A stretch of DNA of 64,000 bases from UBA4427 sp045106235 (GTDB taxonomy: Bacteria > Myxococcota_A > UBA9160 > UBA4427): the NCBI GenBank assembly GCA_045106235.1, contig JBGCEJ010000003.1, positions 124,001-188,000 on the forward strand, written 5' to 3'. A model generated the notes under the pieces. The model was not told where the DNA came from. It did no database searches and worked only from the letters and a program-made list of their open reading frames with translations. Made by a program: the position numbers and the translations under genes. Of the stretch, positions 18,017 through 25,990 are shown in pieces (the stretch's first letter is position 1; every line of letters starts with the position of its first letter).

Positions 18017-18050
18017 GAGAACGGCATTCTCCGCAGTCGCGAACTATATT
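18017..18050 (+). promoter_or_regulatory. Perfect palindromic operator plus -10 box in the synthetase/SnoaL gap
   Basis: GAGAACGGCATTCTC at 18017-18031 has perfect arms that extend to 6 bp (GGAGAA/TTCTCC). TATATT at 18045-18050 starts 28 bp from the palindrome, the same spacing as at 12606-12634, and both -10 boxes share the upstream bases GAAC. This promoter points right toward the SnoaL-like gene at 18151; the operator could also control the leftward synthetase operon. Confidence 0.68.
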
Positions 18051-18150
18051 CCAGTTCGACTCTGCGAGGCAAGGCTCCTCTCGCTGCCGATGAGGGCAAG
18101 TGCGGTGGTGGCCCCGAAACCGCGAACCGAAAATGAAGGTGAAAAGACTG

Positions 18151-18576
18151 ATGTCGACGCTGCGACCCGAGAATGACGACCTGGTGGAGATCCATGCCCT
18201 TTGCGCTCGCTACATGATGCTGACGAGCCAACACGTCGAGGATCGCTGGCTCGAGGTGTTTACCGAGGATGTGGTCTACACGGCCTTTGGGACGCCTTAT
18301 GGCCTCGACCGATTTCCGGCCTTGCTGAAAGCAGCGCCGCGGGGGCAGTTCATCGGGAATATGCCCGTCGTCGAAATCGATGGAGACCGTGCGAGCGGGA
18401 TGCAGCATTTCATTTTCGTCGCCTCGGCGACCCATGATATGCGACTGGGCTGGTACAACGATGAATATGCCCGGACAACCGATGGCTGGCGCATCCGCCG
18501 CCGCTCGACCACGTTTATGCGCAAGAGCGGCGAGTTCGACGGGGGCGTGCAGCACGATCCTCTGAGCAAGGACTGA
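18151..18576 (+). CDS. SnoaL-like/NTF2-fold protein
   Basis: A 141-residue alpha+beta cone protein of the NTF2/SnoaL-like group, which includes ketosteroid isomerases, small hydratases, dehydratases and ring-hydroxylase beta subunits. The start ENDDLVEIHALCARY leads into the usual helix pair, and GMQHFIFV, LGWYNDEY and WRIRRRSTTFM form the beta sheet. ATG 18151 was chosen over upstream in-frame ATGs because GAAGGTGA stands 8 bases before it. It lies alone behind the strong promoter at 18017-18050 and ends at a G-rich repeat. An isomerase or dehydratase on a pathway intermediate is plausible; a Rieske beta subunit is less likely because the oxygenase at 22757 is far away and is of the single-subunit form. 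Confidence 0.82.
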   Translation: MSTLRPENDDLVEIHALCARYMMLTSQHVEDRWLEVFTEDVVYTAFGTPYGLDRFPALLKAAPRGQFIGNMPVVEIDGDRASGMQHFIFVASATHDMRLGWYNDEYARTTDGWRIRRRSTTFMRKSGEFDGGVQHDPLSKD

Positions 18577-18634
18577 GGTCCGAAGCGCTGCCCGTATTCG
18601 GGGTCGCGCGGGGCGAGGACTAGGCAGGTATTGT

Positions 18635-18690
18635 GGGGGTTAGTCGGGGTTAGTCGGGGTTAGTCGGAGGTCGTCGGGGTTAAGCGGGCC
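18635..18690. repeat. G-rich tandem array, 10-bp period, in a convergent gap
   Basis: About five degenerate copies of TAGTCGGGGT run from 18641 to 18690 after an initial G5 run at 18635-18639. Runs of four or five G at 18635, 18646, 18656 and 18676 with 6-nt loops could fold into a G-quadruplex on the + strand. The last copy touches the stop codon of the leftward SDR gene. Confidence 0.75.
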
Positions 18691-19478
18691 TAGGCGCGTT
18701 TCGGTGGTCGAGGCGTCACGGCGAGCTTAGGCAGGTTCGCGCTAGCGCCGCAGTCGATGACCATGTCCATCGCGGCGAGGAGCTCCTTGATCTCAAGGAG
18801 GGCGCCGGCCATGAGGCCCTTCTGAATCCAGGTGGGTGCCATTTGGCGGACGAGGTCCTGGTCCCAGCTTGAGCTGAACTGAGTCTGCGCGTCGCCTTCG
18901 CCGCCGGCGCAGTCGCCGACAACGACGGTTGTAAAGGCGATATGGGGATGTTCCTGTCGCCAGGCTTCGATGAGGCGCTCAAGCGCGGCCTTCGTCACGG
19001 CGTAATTCGCGAGCCCGGGCCACGGGGCCGTGTGACTGCCTGAGACAGAGGAGAGATAGGCCGCAACGCCGCCTGAGGCCTCGAGATGCGGCAGGGCGGC
19101 CGCGGTAATCAGACTTGCGCCTAACACGTTGGTATCAAAGGCGCGGCGCCATAAATCGGCGCTCGTTTCTTCGATTTTACAGAGCGAGCCCATGCCTGTT
19201 GCATAGACGATGGCATCGATTCCGCCGAGGCGTTCCGCTGCTTCGGAGATGGCTTTCGCGACACCGGACTCGTCGGTGACATCACACTGAATCGCGACTG
19301 CGCCGCTTCCCGCTTCCTGGCTCGCTTCTTCGATTTCAGACGTTCGTCGCGCGAGCAGGGCGACCCGGTCTCCCTGCTGTCCGCGGTGAATGGCGATACA
19401 GCGCCCGAGGCCGCTGGAGGCGCCGACGACAACGACGCGTTTCGAGGTGGAGTTGGGCATGTCTTGGGATGCAGTCAT
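18690..19478 (-). CDS. Short-chain dehydrogenase
   Basis: A 262-residue SDR with VVVGASSGLGR, ATGMG in place of NNAG, SSVSGS and the catalytic NYAVTKAA. It lacks the usual DGG end; residues after about 195 diverge and the tail is MVIDCGASANLPKL. GGAG precedes the ATG; a second ATG lies six codons downstream. It is the last gene of the leftward Rieske operon, 67 bp after the acyl-CoA synthetase. Oxidation of a hydroxyl introduced by the oxygenase is a reasonable guess, but no specificity motif is recognised. Confidence 0.87.
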   Translation of the reverse strand: MTASQDMPNSTSKRVVVVGASSGLGRCIAIHRGQQGDRVALLARRTSEIEEASQEAGSGAVAIQCDVTDESGVAKAISEAAERLGGIDAIVYATGMGSLCKIEETSADLWRRAFDTNVLGASLITAAALPHLEASGGVAAYLSSVSGSHTAPWPGLANYAVTKAALERLIEAWRQEHPHIAFTTVVVGDCAGGEGDAQTQFSSSWDQDLVRQMAPTWIQKGLMAGALLEIKELLAAMDMVIDCGASANLPKLAVTPRPPKRA

Positions 19479-19545
19479 GGAAATGTGCTCCGGGCTTTCG
19501 GTGTGGCTGTAGATGTGGCTTTGGCTGTGTCTTCGGTTTTCGTTG

Positions 19546-21063
19546 CTAGGCGTTCGTGCGAAGCCACTCGTCTCTCAGGGTTCGGCGGAGGACTTTACCG
19601 GACGGGAGGCGAGGGATCAGGTCAATGATCTCGATCGAGCGAAGGTGCTTGTAGCGGGCGAGCTTCGATGCGACGAGGGCCGTCAGGATTTCCGGTTCCA
19701 CGGGCGAAGCGGGATCGAGCTGGACGGCTGCGACCGGGGCTTCGCCGGAGCGTCCGTCGGGAACGCCGAAGACGGCACAATCGACGACTGAGGGATGGCT
19801 ATGCAGGACGGCTTCAACTTCGGCCGGGGCGACCTGGAAGCCGCTGACCTTGATCATTTCTTTGGACCGGTCCGTGATCTGGACCCAGCCCTCGGCATCG
19901 ATCGAGCCCACGTCGCCGGTCCGGTACCAATCTCCGTCGAGGACTTCCTGGGAGGCCTCTTCTGGAAGGTATCCAAGCATGCGAGAGGGGCTGAGCGCCT
20001 GGATTTCGCCGGTTTCACCGGAAGGCAGGATGGCTCCCGTCTCGAGGTTGACGACGCGGAGTTCAACGCCCGGGGCGGGTAGGCCCACGGAATCGAGTCG
20101 CCAGGCATGCGGGCGCTCCACGGGATTGCAGGTGAGGACGGGGAGCTCGCTTGCTCCGTAGGCAGGCAAGAAGCGAACTCCGGCTTTTGCCGAGACGGCC
20201 TCCGCAACGCTCTCTGAGACCGGTGTGGCGCCCCACATGATGTAGCGGAGCGAACTCAGGTCGAAGGATTCAAGCTCGGGATGGTTGGCCATCGCGAGCA
20301 CGATGGGCGCGACCGCCATCTCGAGGGTCATCCGGTCTTCTTGAATACTTCGAAGCTCGGTGTCGAGATCGAAGCGCGCGTGGAGCCGAACGGTAGCGCC
20401 TGCGGTCGCGGCGGCGAGAAGGTTGAGCAGGCCGAGGATATGAGAGGGCGGGGTTGAGATCTGAAACCGGTCGTCCGGGCCGAGGCCGAGGACCGCGATC
20501 CAATGCTCGGTCGCGGCAGCCAGGGATGCATGGGAGTGCCGGACGGCCTTGGGCATCCCCGTTGTCCCCGAGCTGAAGACGAGGACGGCTTCGTCGTCTT
20601 CGATTGCGACGGGGTTGCCGATGGGGCTTTCGGCGACGTCTTGTGCGGAGGCCGATGCATCTACGCGAAGGATCTCGGACATAGCAGCGGCATCGAGGTC
20701 CATGACCGCTTCGTCGCCGAGGTGTCCGCGAAGAATCGCGACACCGTCCCCGTCTGCGATGGCATGGCAGGGCTTGGTGAGTTCAAGGCCGTGGGAGGCC
20801 TCTGCGTCTTTCCATGCTGGGCTGAGCAGGATTGCGGCGGCGCCGATACGGCTGATCGCGTTCACGGCGACCGGGAACTCGATGCGATTGCTCGACATGA
20901 TGGCGACGCGGTCGCCGCGCCCAACGCCCGCTTCGCTCAACCGCGCGGCCAACGCCCGGCTTGCCGCATCGAGCGCTCCAAAGGACCAGTCTTCCTTGGC
21001 GGTCCGGATCGCTACGCGATCGCCAAAGCGTGCCGCAGCCGTCGAGAGAGCTTCGTGAATCAG
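19546..21063 (-). CDS. AMP-forming acyl-CoA synthetase with apparent CTG start
   Basis: A 505-residue ANL ligase: phosphate loop SSGTTGMPKAV near 164-174, YGASELP, TGDVGSIDAEGW, SKEMIKVSGFQVAP, and the C-terminal Lys in PSGKVLRR. It activates a carboxylic acid as acyl-AMP then acyl-CoA. Homology begins at LIHEALSTAAARFGD, but there is no ATG, GTG or TTG nearby. The frame is open further upstream only through the body of the preceding amidohydrolase gene. A CTG at 21063 overlaps that gene's TGA as CTGA, giving the 4-bp coupling seen elsewhere here, so a CTG start is proposed. The next in-frame ATG would remove about 55 residues of the fold. Confidence 0.88.
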   Translation of the reverse strand: MIHEALSTAAARFGDRVAIRTAKEDWSFGALDAASRALAARLSEAGVGRGDRVAIMSSNRIEFPVAVNAISRIGAAAILLSPAWKDAEASHGLELTKPCHAIADGDGVAILRGHLGDEAVMDLDAAAMSEILRVDASASAQDVAESPIGNPVAIEDDEAVLVFSSGTTGMPKAVRHSHASLAAATEHWIAVLGLGPDDRFQISTPPSHILGLLNLLAAATAGATVRLHARFDLDTELRSIQEDRMTLEMAVAPIVLAMANHPELESFDLSSLRYIMWGATPVSESVAEAVSAKAGVRFLPAYGASELPVLTCNPVERPHAWRLDSVGLPAPGVELRVVNLETGAILPSGETGEIQALSPSRMLGYLPEEASQEVLDGDWYRTGDVGSIDAEGWVQITDRSKEMIKVSGFQVAPAEVEAVLHSHPSVVDCAVFGVPDGRSGEAPVAAVQLDPASPVEPEILTALVASKLARYKHLRSIEIIDLIPRLPSGKVLRRTLRDEWLRTNA

Positions 21064-22271
21064 GGCCGAATAACCTCGTTCGGCACATTCATGAGGCGAG
21101 CCAGATTGCCGCCCATGATCTTGCGCACGGTTGCGTCGTCGGTGCCCTTCAGTTCGTTCACGTAGCTGGGCGGATGGGCGAGGCCTTCGGGATGGGGGTA
21201 ATCCGATCCGAAGAGCACGTTCTCGACGCCGATCATTTCGGCCAGCGCAGGGAGATCGTCTTCCCAGAAAGGACTCACGTGGATGTTTCGTTTGAAGACC
21301 GCGATCGGATCCTCGCTGAAATCCTGAGGCTCTTTCTTGTACATGTCCTTGAGCGCCTTGAGGAGTGGTTCGACCCAGCTGCTGCCGTTTTCGATGACGC
21401 AGATCTTGAGCTTCGGGTGGCGCGAGAGCGCGCCGTGGCAGATCAGCGCCGCGACCGCGTCTTCGATCGGCCGCCAGTTCGAGAGCTGCGAAAAAGCGCT
21501 GGGCTGGAAGGGGAGGAACTCGACGCCGCCTCCGAGCCATTCGTTGGTGTAGCGCTGGTAGCCGCTGTCGGAAGAATGCATGCCGACGACGATGTCGTGC
21601 TCGACGACTTTCTCCCAGAAGGGGTCGAATTCGGGGAGGCCGAAGGAGCGTGAGCCGCGGAGTCCCGGAACCGGCGCGGGGCGAATTAAAACGACCTTTG
21701 CGCCGCGCTCGACGACCCATTCCAGTTCTTCAATTGCTTTGTCGACGAAGGGCAGGGTGATGACCGGTGTCGTGAAGATTCGGTCCTCGTAGTTAAACTG
21801 CCAGGTCTCGTAGAGCCATTGGTTGAACGCGTGGACGATCGCCACGATCGCTTCGGGATCGTCGCGCAGGCGTTCCTCAATCAAGCTCGCCAAGGTGGGG
21901 AACATGAGAGTGCGGTCGAGGCTCTGCTCGTTCATGAGTTCGAGCCGGGCCTTCGGGTTTCGCCAAGCGTCGATGCACTTGACGGGCTTGCCGAAGATTT
22001 CGCGGCGGGTCTTCCCGTCGGGATTGCCGTAGCGGTAGTAGTCTTCCTGCGCGCCCGGGGCCGCGACGACTTCGAAGGTGGGATTCGGGATGTAGTCGCT
22101 GATCTGGCCGCGAACGACGATCTTCGTTCGGCCGCGCACTTCAACGTAGTCGATGATGCCCTTGTACCGGTCCGGAAGGAATTGCGTCAGCGCTTCCTTG
22201 GGCTCGTAGAGATGATTATCTGCATCGAATACGGGGATGTCGAGGTTCAACTGGGAGGTCGAGTCGGACAT
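21060..22271 (-). CDS. Amidohydrolase-2 family metal-dependent hydrolase
   Basis: A 403-residue TIM-barrel protein of the same broad family as the product at 1071. The first-strand motif is DADNHLYEPKEAL; later ligand-type motifs are GMHSSDSGYQ (His), CVIENGSSW and FGSDYPHPEG (Asp). GAGG stands 6 bases before the ATG. Such proteins, about 400 residues long, often lie beside Rieske oxygenases and acyl-CoA synthetases in aromatic and terpenoid degradation regions; some relatives are decarboxylases, others C-C or ester hydrolases. Its TGA overlaps the start of the acyl-CoA synthetase gene. A specific substrate cannot be given. Confidence 0.87.
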   Translation of the reverse strand: MSDSTSQLNLDIPVFDADNHLYEPKEALTQFLPDRYKGIIDYVEVRGRTKIVVRGQISDYIPNPTFEVVAAPGAQEDYYRYGNPDGKTRREIFGKPVKCIDAWRNPKARLELMNEQSLDRTLMFPTLASLIEERLRDDPEAIVAIVHAFNQWLYETWQFNYEDRIFTTPVITLPFVDKAIEELEWVVERGAKVVLIRPAPVPGLRGSRSFGLPEFDPFWEKVVEHDIVVGMHSSDSGYQRYTNEWLGGGVEFLPFQPSAFSQLSNWRPIEDAVAALICHGALSRHPKLKICVIENGSSWVEPLLKALKDMYKKEPQDFSEDPIAVFKRNIHVSPFWEDDLPALAEMIGVENVLFGSDYPHPEGLAHPPSYVNELKGTDDATVRKIMGGNLARLMNVPNEVIRP

Positions 22272-22363
22272 ATTTGCCTCGTTCTTTGAGGGGCCGCAGA
22301 GGGCTTTCGGAATAGGGCTTTGGGCTTGTTATGCCTAAAGACATTCAGGGGCGCGCAAGCGGA

Positions 22364-22693
22364 TTAGATTTCGGGCTCGAGAATGGCGTTGATGATTGCG
22401 GCGCCGGAATCCGGAACCCGAGGCTGACGCCAGGCTTCAATCGGAAAGGAGACCGTGATCAGGGCGCAGTAAAGCCAGAGCAGTCGAACGCCCTCTTCGG
22501 GAAGGTCATCGACCTCATGCTTCTCGAGGTAGGCCATCACGTCTTCGATGCGCTTTGTCGCGGCATCATAAAACGTCTGGAGCTCCTCCATCGTCGATGC
22601 GATCCGCTTTTCGTAGCGGGGGGTCTCGCCCTGAATTGCCCAATCGGCGAAGGGTTCCAGGTCAGCGAAGTCGGCCGGGAAAGTATTGGCCAT
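22364..22693 (-). CDS. Small conserved-looking protein of unknown function beside the Rieske gene
   Basis: A 109-residue acidic, largely helical protein. It has no signal peptide or clear membrane segment, and I recognise no named domain. It begins FADLEPFADWA and has a helical middle (TMEELQTFYDAATKRIEDVM) followed by GVRLLWLYCALITVSFPIEAW. AGGAGA lies 7 bases before the ATG. It sits 63 bp after the Rieske oxygenase stop and 92 bp before the amidohydrolase, in the same direction, so it is likely cotranscribed. A helper or small-subunit role for the oxygenase is possible, based only on position. Confidence 0.7.
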   Translation of the reverse strand: MANTFPADFADLEPFADWAIQGETPRYEKRIASTMEELQTFYDAATKRIEDVMAYLEKHEVDDLPEEGVRLLWLYCALITVSFPIEAWRQPRVPDSGAAIINAILEPEI

Positions 22694-22756
22694 CGTGGTG
22701 TCTCCTGATGCGGGTGTACGGAACGAATAGGGGCGCTTGTGTGACGAAGGGCGCCG

Positions 22757-24022
22757 TTACTTCGACTTCCGATATTCCTCGACGTGTTTTCGCGCCTGAG
22801 CATGCAGCTGGCGGCAGAGAATTTCCTGGTCATTGAGTGGGAACGTCTTCACCGGCGTGTTGGACTCAATCATCGTCTGCGTCGCCTCAAGCGTGTTCCC
22901 GTCCTGGAGCGCGTACTCCTTGACCGAGACTGCCGCGTATTCCTGGGCGAGTCGCTCTTTCGCATTCTTCGGCGGCGCGAAATAGCAGGCGGCTTCGAAA
23001 ATATGCGTGTTATGCGAGGTCGGCCAGTAATGGTACGTGATGACCCAATTTCGCTCCCAGATCAGCAGCATGAAGTTGGGGAAGAACACGTAGGTGTCTT
23101 CGCCCCAGATCGGCGACTTGGCGGGGTTGCAGCCCGGCGGCAGCTCGGACATGCCGATATCCGGCGCATCCCAGGGGCCGAAGAGGCCACTGCGCACGGC
23201 GCGTTCGAGGGGCTTGACCATGTCGAGGTTCTTCGGAGGCGAGATTGTGCCCCAGGAAGAGACCATGCCGTGGGGGCCGTCGAGCTCGTAGTGGAGTCCT
23301 TCGAAGCCGATCGCGGCGATCTTGCGGGCTTCTTCGTCCATGTACTGGCCGCCGTGGAGGATCGGCGCGTGATAGAACTCGGCGAAAGCGTCGATGAAGA
23401 GCTTCCAGTTGGCGCCGATCTCGGAGCGGAACTTGTGGACCTGGGTGAGCTCCTGGAAGGGGTAGCCCGCGAGTCCTTGACCGAACTTGCCCATGTAGTC
23501 CTTGAGAGAAGTCTTATTCTCGGGGTCGAAATTCACAAAGATGAACCCCTCCCAGACTTCACACTGGACCCCGGCAAGGCCGAGTTCCTTCTTGTCCAGG
23601 TTGAAGAACTCGTCTTCCTGCTGGACGAAAGTCAGTTCGCCTTCGAGGTCAAAGCGCCAAGCGTGGTACTTGCACTCGAACTGGCGGCACATCCCGCTCG
23701 TTTCTTGGCCGGGGTGTTCGTTCCAGACCAGTTTATTTCCGCGATGGCGGCAAATATTGTAGAAGGCGTTGATGCGGTCTTCGCCTGCGCGGACGACGAT
23801 GATCGAGGCGCCAGCGGCGTCGATCTCCTTCGTGAAGTAGCTGCCCTTGCGCGGGACCTGCTCGACGCGGCCCACGTTCAGCCAGGTTTTGCGGAAGATT
23901 CCCTCCCGCTCGGCTTCGTAGAATTCGGGATCGGTCGAGTCGGTGTAGTCGACCGGTTCGGTACCGAGCTCAGGGTAATGCTCGGTCCAGGATCCTTCGG
24001 AAGGCTTGGGAAAGCGGGGCAT
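22757..24022 (-). CDS. Rieske non-haem iron ring-hydroxylating oxygenase, alpha-type subunit
   Basis: A 421-residue oxygenase. The Rieske [2Fe-2S] ligands are Cys91 and His93 (NICRHRG) and Cys117 and His120 (CKYHAW). The mononuclear iron site has Asp211, Glu215, His218 and His223 in DAFAEFYHAPILH; the Asp next to the iron-binding helix is the bridge to the neighbouring subunit's Rieske centre. It would hydroxylate or demethylate a ring or side chain with O2. No beta subunit, ferredoxin or reductase is adjacent; the KshB-like reductase at 36185 could serve. GAGGA precedes the ATG. First gene of a leftward five-gene operon, with an operator-like palindrome at 24079-24093 in its promoter region. 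Confidence 0.95.
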   Translation of the reverse strand: MPRFPKPSEGSWTEHYPELGTEPVDYTDSTDPEFYEAEREGIFRKTWLNVGRVEQVPRKGSYFTKEIDAAGASIIVVRAGEDRINAFYNICRHRGNKLVWNEHPGQETSGMCRQFECKYHAWRFDLEGELTFVQQEDEFFNLDKKELGLAGVQCEVWEGFIFVNFDPENKTSLKDYMGKFGQGLAGYPFQELTQVHKFRSEIGANWKLFIDAFAEFYHAPILHGGQYMDEEARKIAAIGFEGLHYELDGPHGMVSSWGTISPPKNLDMVKPLERAVRSGLFGPWDAPDIGMSELPPGCNPAKSPIWGEDTYVFFPNFMLLIWERNWVITYHYWPTSHNTHIFEAACYFAPPKNAKERLAQEYAAVSVKEYALQDGNTLEATQTMIESNTPVKTFPLNDQEILCRQLHAQARKHVEEYRKSK

Positions 24023-24078
24023 TCGTTCGTCCTCACAGGTGGCTTAGTACTCTAGCGATAGCATGTATTCCCAAAAAT

Positions 24079-24093
24079 GAGAATAACGTTTTC
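24079..24093 (-). promoter_or_regulatory. Operator-like palindrome upstream of the Rieske operon
   Basis: On the minus strand the site reads GAAAACGTTATTCTC, one mismatch from perfect arms. It ends 57 bp before the Rieske ATG, in an AT-rich stretch of an otherwise GC-rich 255-bp gap, and matches the consensus found at 4943, 12606, 18017 and 51856. Confidence 0.6.
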
Positions 24094-24277
24094 GCTAGAA
24101 ATACCGGGAGCATCGCCGTCAGTGAGAGCAGGATTCGGTGGCCGGTGGAACACCCTCGGTCCCCGTGGGGCGTCGTGCTGAGGAGGCAGAGTGGAGCGGC
24201 CTGGTGCGGCGACGTAGGGGGGGCGACTTGGGTCAACGTGGTTCGAGGGAGGGCCGAGCGACTGTCGGACAAACCCA

Positions 24278-25915
24278 TTAGCCCTCTCGAAGCGTGTTGC
24301 GCAGGTCGACCTTTCGAATCTTGCCAGAGGGTGTTCTCGGGAAATCCTCGAGAAAGCGGAGAGACTCCACCCATTTCTGCTTGGGTAATCCCGCCTCGCT
24401 CAGATGCTGCTGGACCGATTCCAGGCTCGGCGCTTCGGCGTCCGGCCGAAGGCGGATTGCGGCAAGGGCCCGTTCGCCGAGTCGGTCATCGGGGGCGGCC
24501 ACAACTGCGCATTCGCTGACGATGGGCATGGTCATGAGGGCCTCTTCAATCTCCGCCGCGGAAATGTTCTGCCCCCCGCGGATGATGATATCGCTGACTC
24601 GGTCCGAGATGGTGATGAACCCGTCTTCATCGCCGATCGCAACATCTCCCGTGCGGTACCAACCCTCGGCATCAAAGGCCTTCTCGGTCAGCCGGGCGTC
24701 GGTATACCCCGCGCATAGATCGGGACCGCGCGAGAAGATTTCACCGGGCACACCGGGCTCGACTTCGCTCCCGTGGCTCCCGCCGTCTCCGTCTGGATCA
24801 ACGAGCCGAATCTCCACGCCGCTCATGGGGCGCCCATCTGTCAGCGCTCGCTTCTCGAAAGGGTCATCTGAATGGCTGCCCGTAATCGAGGGGTGTTCCG
24901 TCGAACCATAGGAGCGGAAGATCTTGATCCCGGCCGCTTCGGCACGCTCTCCGACGGCCGCAGGAACCGGCGCACCGCCGAGGCCGGCGATTCGGATGCG
25001 CTTGGCGTGTTCGGCTGTGAAGTTAGGCGATTCGAGCAGGCTCGTGAGGAAGACCGTCGCACCGGCGCCCGAGGAAACGTCTTGATCGATAATCACGCGG
25101 AGCGCGAGTTCGGGGTCCCAGCGATCTGTGAGCAGGATCGGCAGGTGGCGAATCGTCGGCAGGAGGAAGGAGGCGAGCATCCCCGTCATATGCGCGATCG
25201 GGGACGCACTGAAGACCGGCTTGGGGGTTCGGTCGAGGGCGGCGAGTTGGCGCGTCTCGAATAACAGAGAGCGATGGGTATGAATCACGCCCTTCGGGTC
25301 GGCGGTTGTGCCCGAGGTATATCCAATCATCGCGGCTGAATCGGGATCGATTGCGCGTCGCTTTTCGAGTGGCGCAGCGTCGAGGAGCGAGCTGAAGACT
25401 TTGGCTCCTCGGACTTCCGGCGTGGTCTCCCCGGTTTGGATCACAAGGACATGTTCCAGGGCGTCGAGATTATCTCGGAAGCTCGCGAGGTTCTCGAGGT
25501 GTGACACGTGCCCGTGTCGGTCTACGGTGATATAAACTCGCGCTCCACATTGGCGTAGGATGAACTCCACTTCCTTTGCGCCGTAGAAATGAACGATCGG
25601 CACCATCACGCAGCCGAGTCGGAAGCCCGCGCAGACGGTCACGATGGCTTCGGCCCAGTTGGGCGCTTGAAACGCGACCACATCGCCTTGCTCGACACCC
25701 ATTGCTTCAAGGGAGGCGGCGAGCCGGAGGCCCTGCACCCAGAGGTCGCGGGTTCGGCCTTCGAAGGGGCGGACGTCGGACCAGACGCGGCAGCTCAGCT
25801 GTGGTTGGCTAGCGATTTCCCGCTCAAGAAACGAATCGAAGGTGTCATCGGTCCAGTCGCCGTCGGCGAGATACCGCTTTCGTAGCGCTTCAGGGATGGG
25901 TCGCAGCTGCCACAT
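24278..25915 (-). CDS. AMP-forming acyl-CoA synthetase
   Basis: A 545-residue ANL ligase: phosphate loop YTSGTTADPKGV (199-210), YGSTEHPS, TGDVAIGDEDGF, GRxxD-like DRVSDIIIRGGQNIS, and the catalytic Lys in TPSGKIRK. The ADP in the phosphate loop and the HFYGAKE segment occur in cyclohexanecarboxylate- and medium-chain-type ligases. ATG 25915 is used because GGAGG stands 9 bases upstream. It is a single leftward gene, divergent from the sulfotransferase gene across a 75-bp gap with a weak operator-like site. With the other two synthetases it gives three separate acid-activation activities in the window. Confidence 0.92.
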   Translation of the reverse strand: MWQLRPIPEALRKRYLADGDWTDDTFDSFLEREIASQPQLSCRVWSDVRPFEGRTRDLWVQGLRLAASLEAMGVEQGDVVAFQAPNWAEAIVTVCAGFRLGCVMVPIVHFYGAKEVEFILRQCGARVYITVDRHGHVSHLENLASFRDNLDALEHVLVIQTGETTPEVRGAKVFSSLLDAAPLEKRRAIDPDSAAMIGYTSGTTADPKGVIHTHRSLLFETRQLAALDRTPKPVFSASPIAHMTGMLASFLLPTIRHLPILLTDRWDPELALRVIIDQDVSSGAGATVFLTSLLESPNFTAEHAKRIRIAGLGGAPVPAAVGERAEAAGIKIFRSYGSTEHPSITGSHSDDPFEKRALTDGRPMSGVEIRLVDPDGDGGSHGSEVEPGVPGEIFSRGPDLCAGYTDARLTEKAFDAEGWYRTGDVAIGDEDGFITISDRVSDIIIRGGQNISAAEIEEALMTMPIVSECAVVAAPDDRLGERALAAIRLRPDAEAPSLESVQQHLSEAGLPKQKWVESLRFLEDFPRTPSGKIRKVDLRNTLREG

Positions 25916-25946
25916 CAAATCATTCCTCCGTTAAACAACATGCTAA

Positions 25947-25962
25947 GAGTTGTAGCATTCTC
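25947..25962. promoter_or_regulatory. Weak operator-like site in the synthetase/sulfotransferase gap
   Basis: GAGTTGTAGCATTCTC keeps the ATTCTC half of the consensus but has a degenerate left arm and a 6-nt centre. It is listed because of its position in a short divergent promoter; binding is uncertain. Confidence 0.35.
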
Positions 25963-25990
25963 GTTCGACCCAGATGAACAGGAGGCGCCC

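Noticed and set aside
18635..18690. CRISPR array
   Set aside because: The units are 10 bp, contiguous and without spacers, so this is a simple tandem repeat.
21064..21720. A 219-codon upstream extension of the acyl-CoA synthetase frame
   Set aside because: It overlaps the conserved C-terminal half of the amidohydrolase in another frame, and the extension is Arg/Pro-rich with no resemblance to a synthetase.
22784..24055. A 423-codon + strand open frame covering the Rieske gene
   Set aside because: It is the antisense of a gene with intact iron and Rieske ligands, and no start signal or motif supports it.
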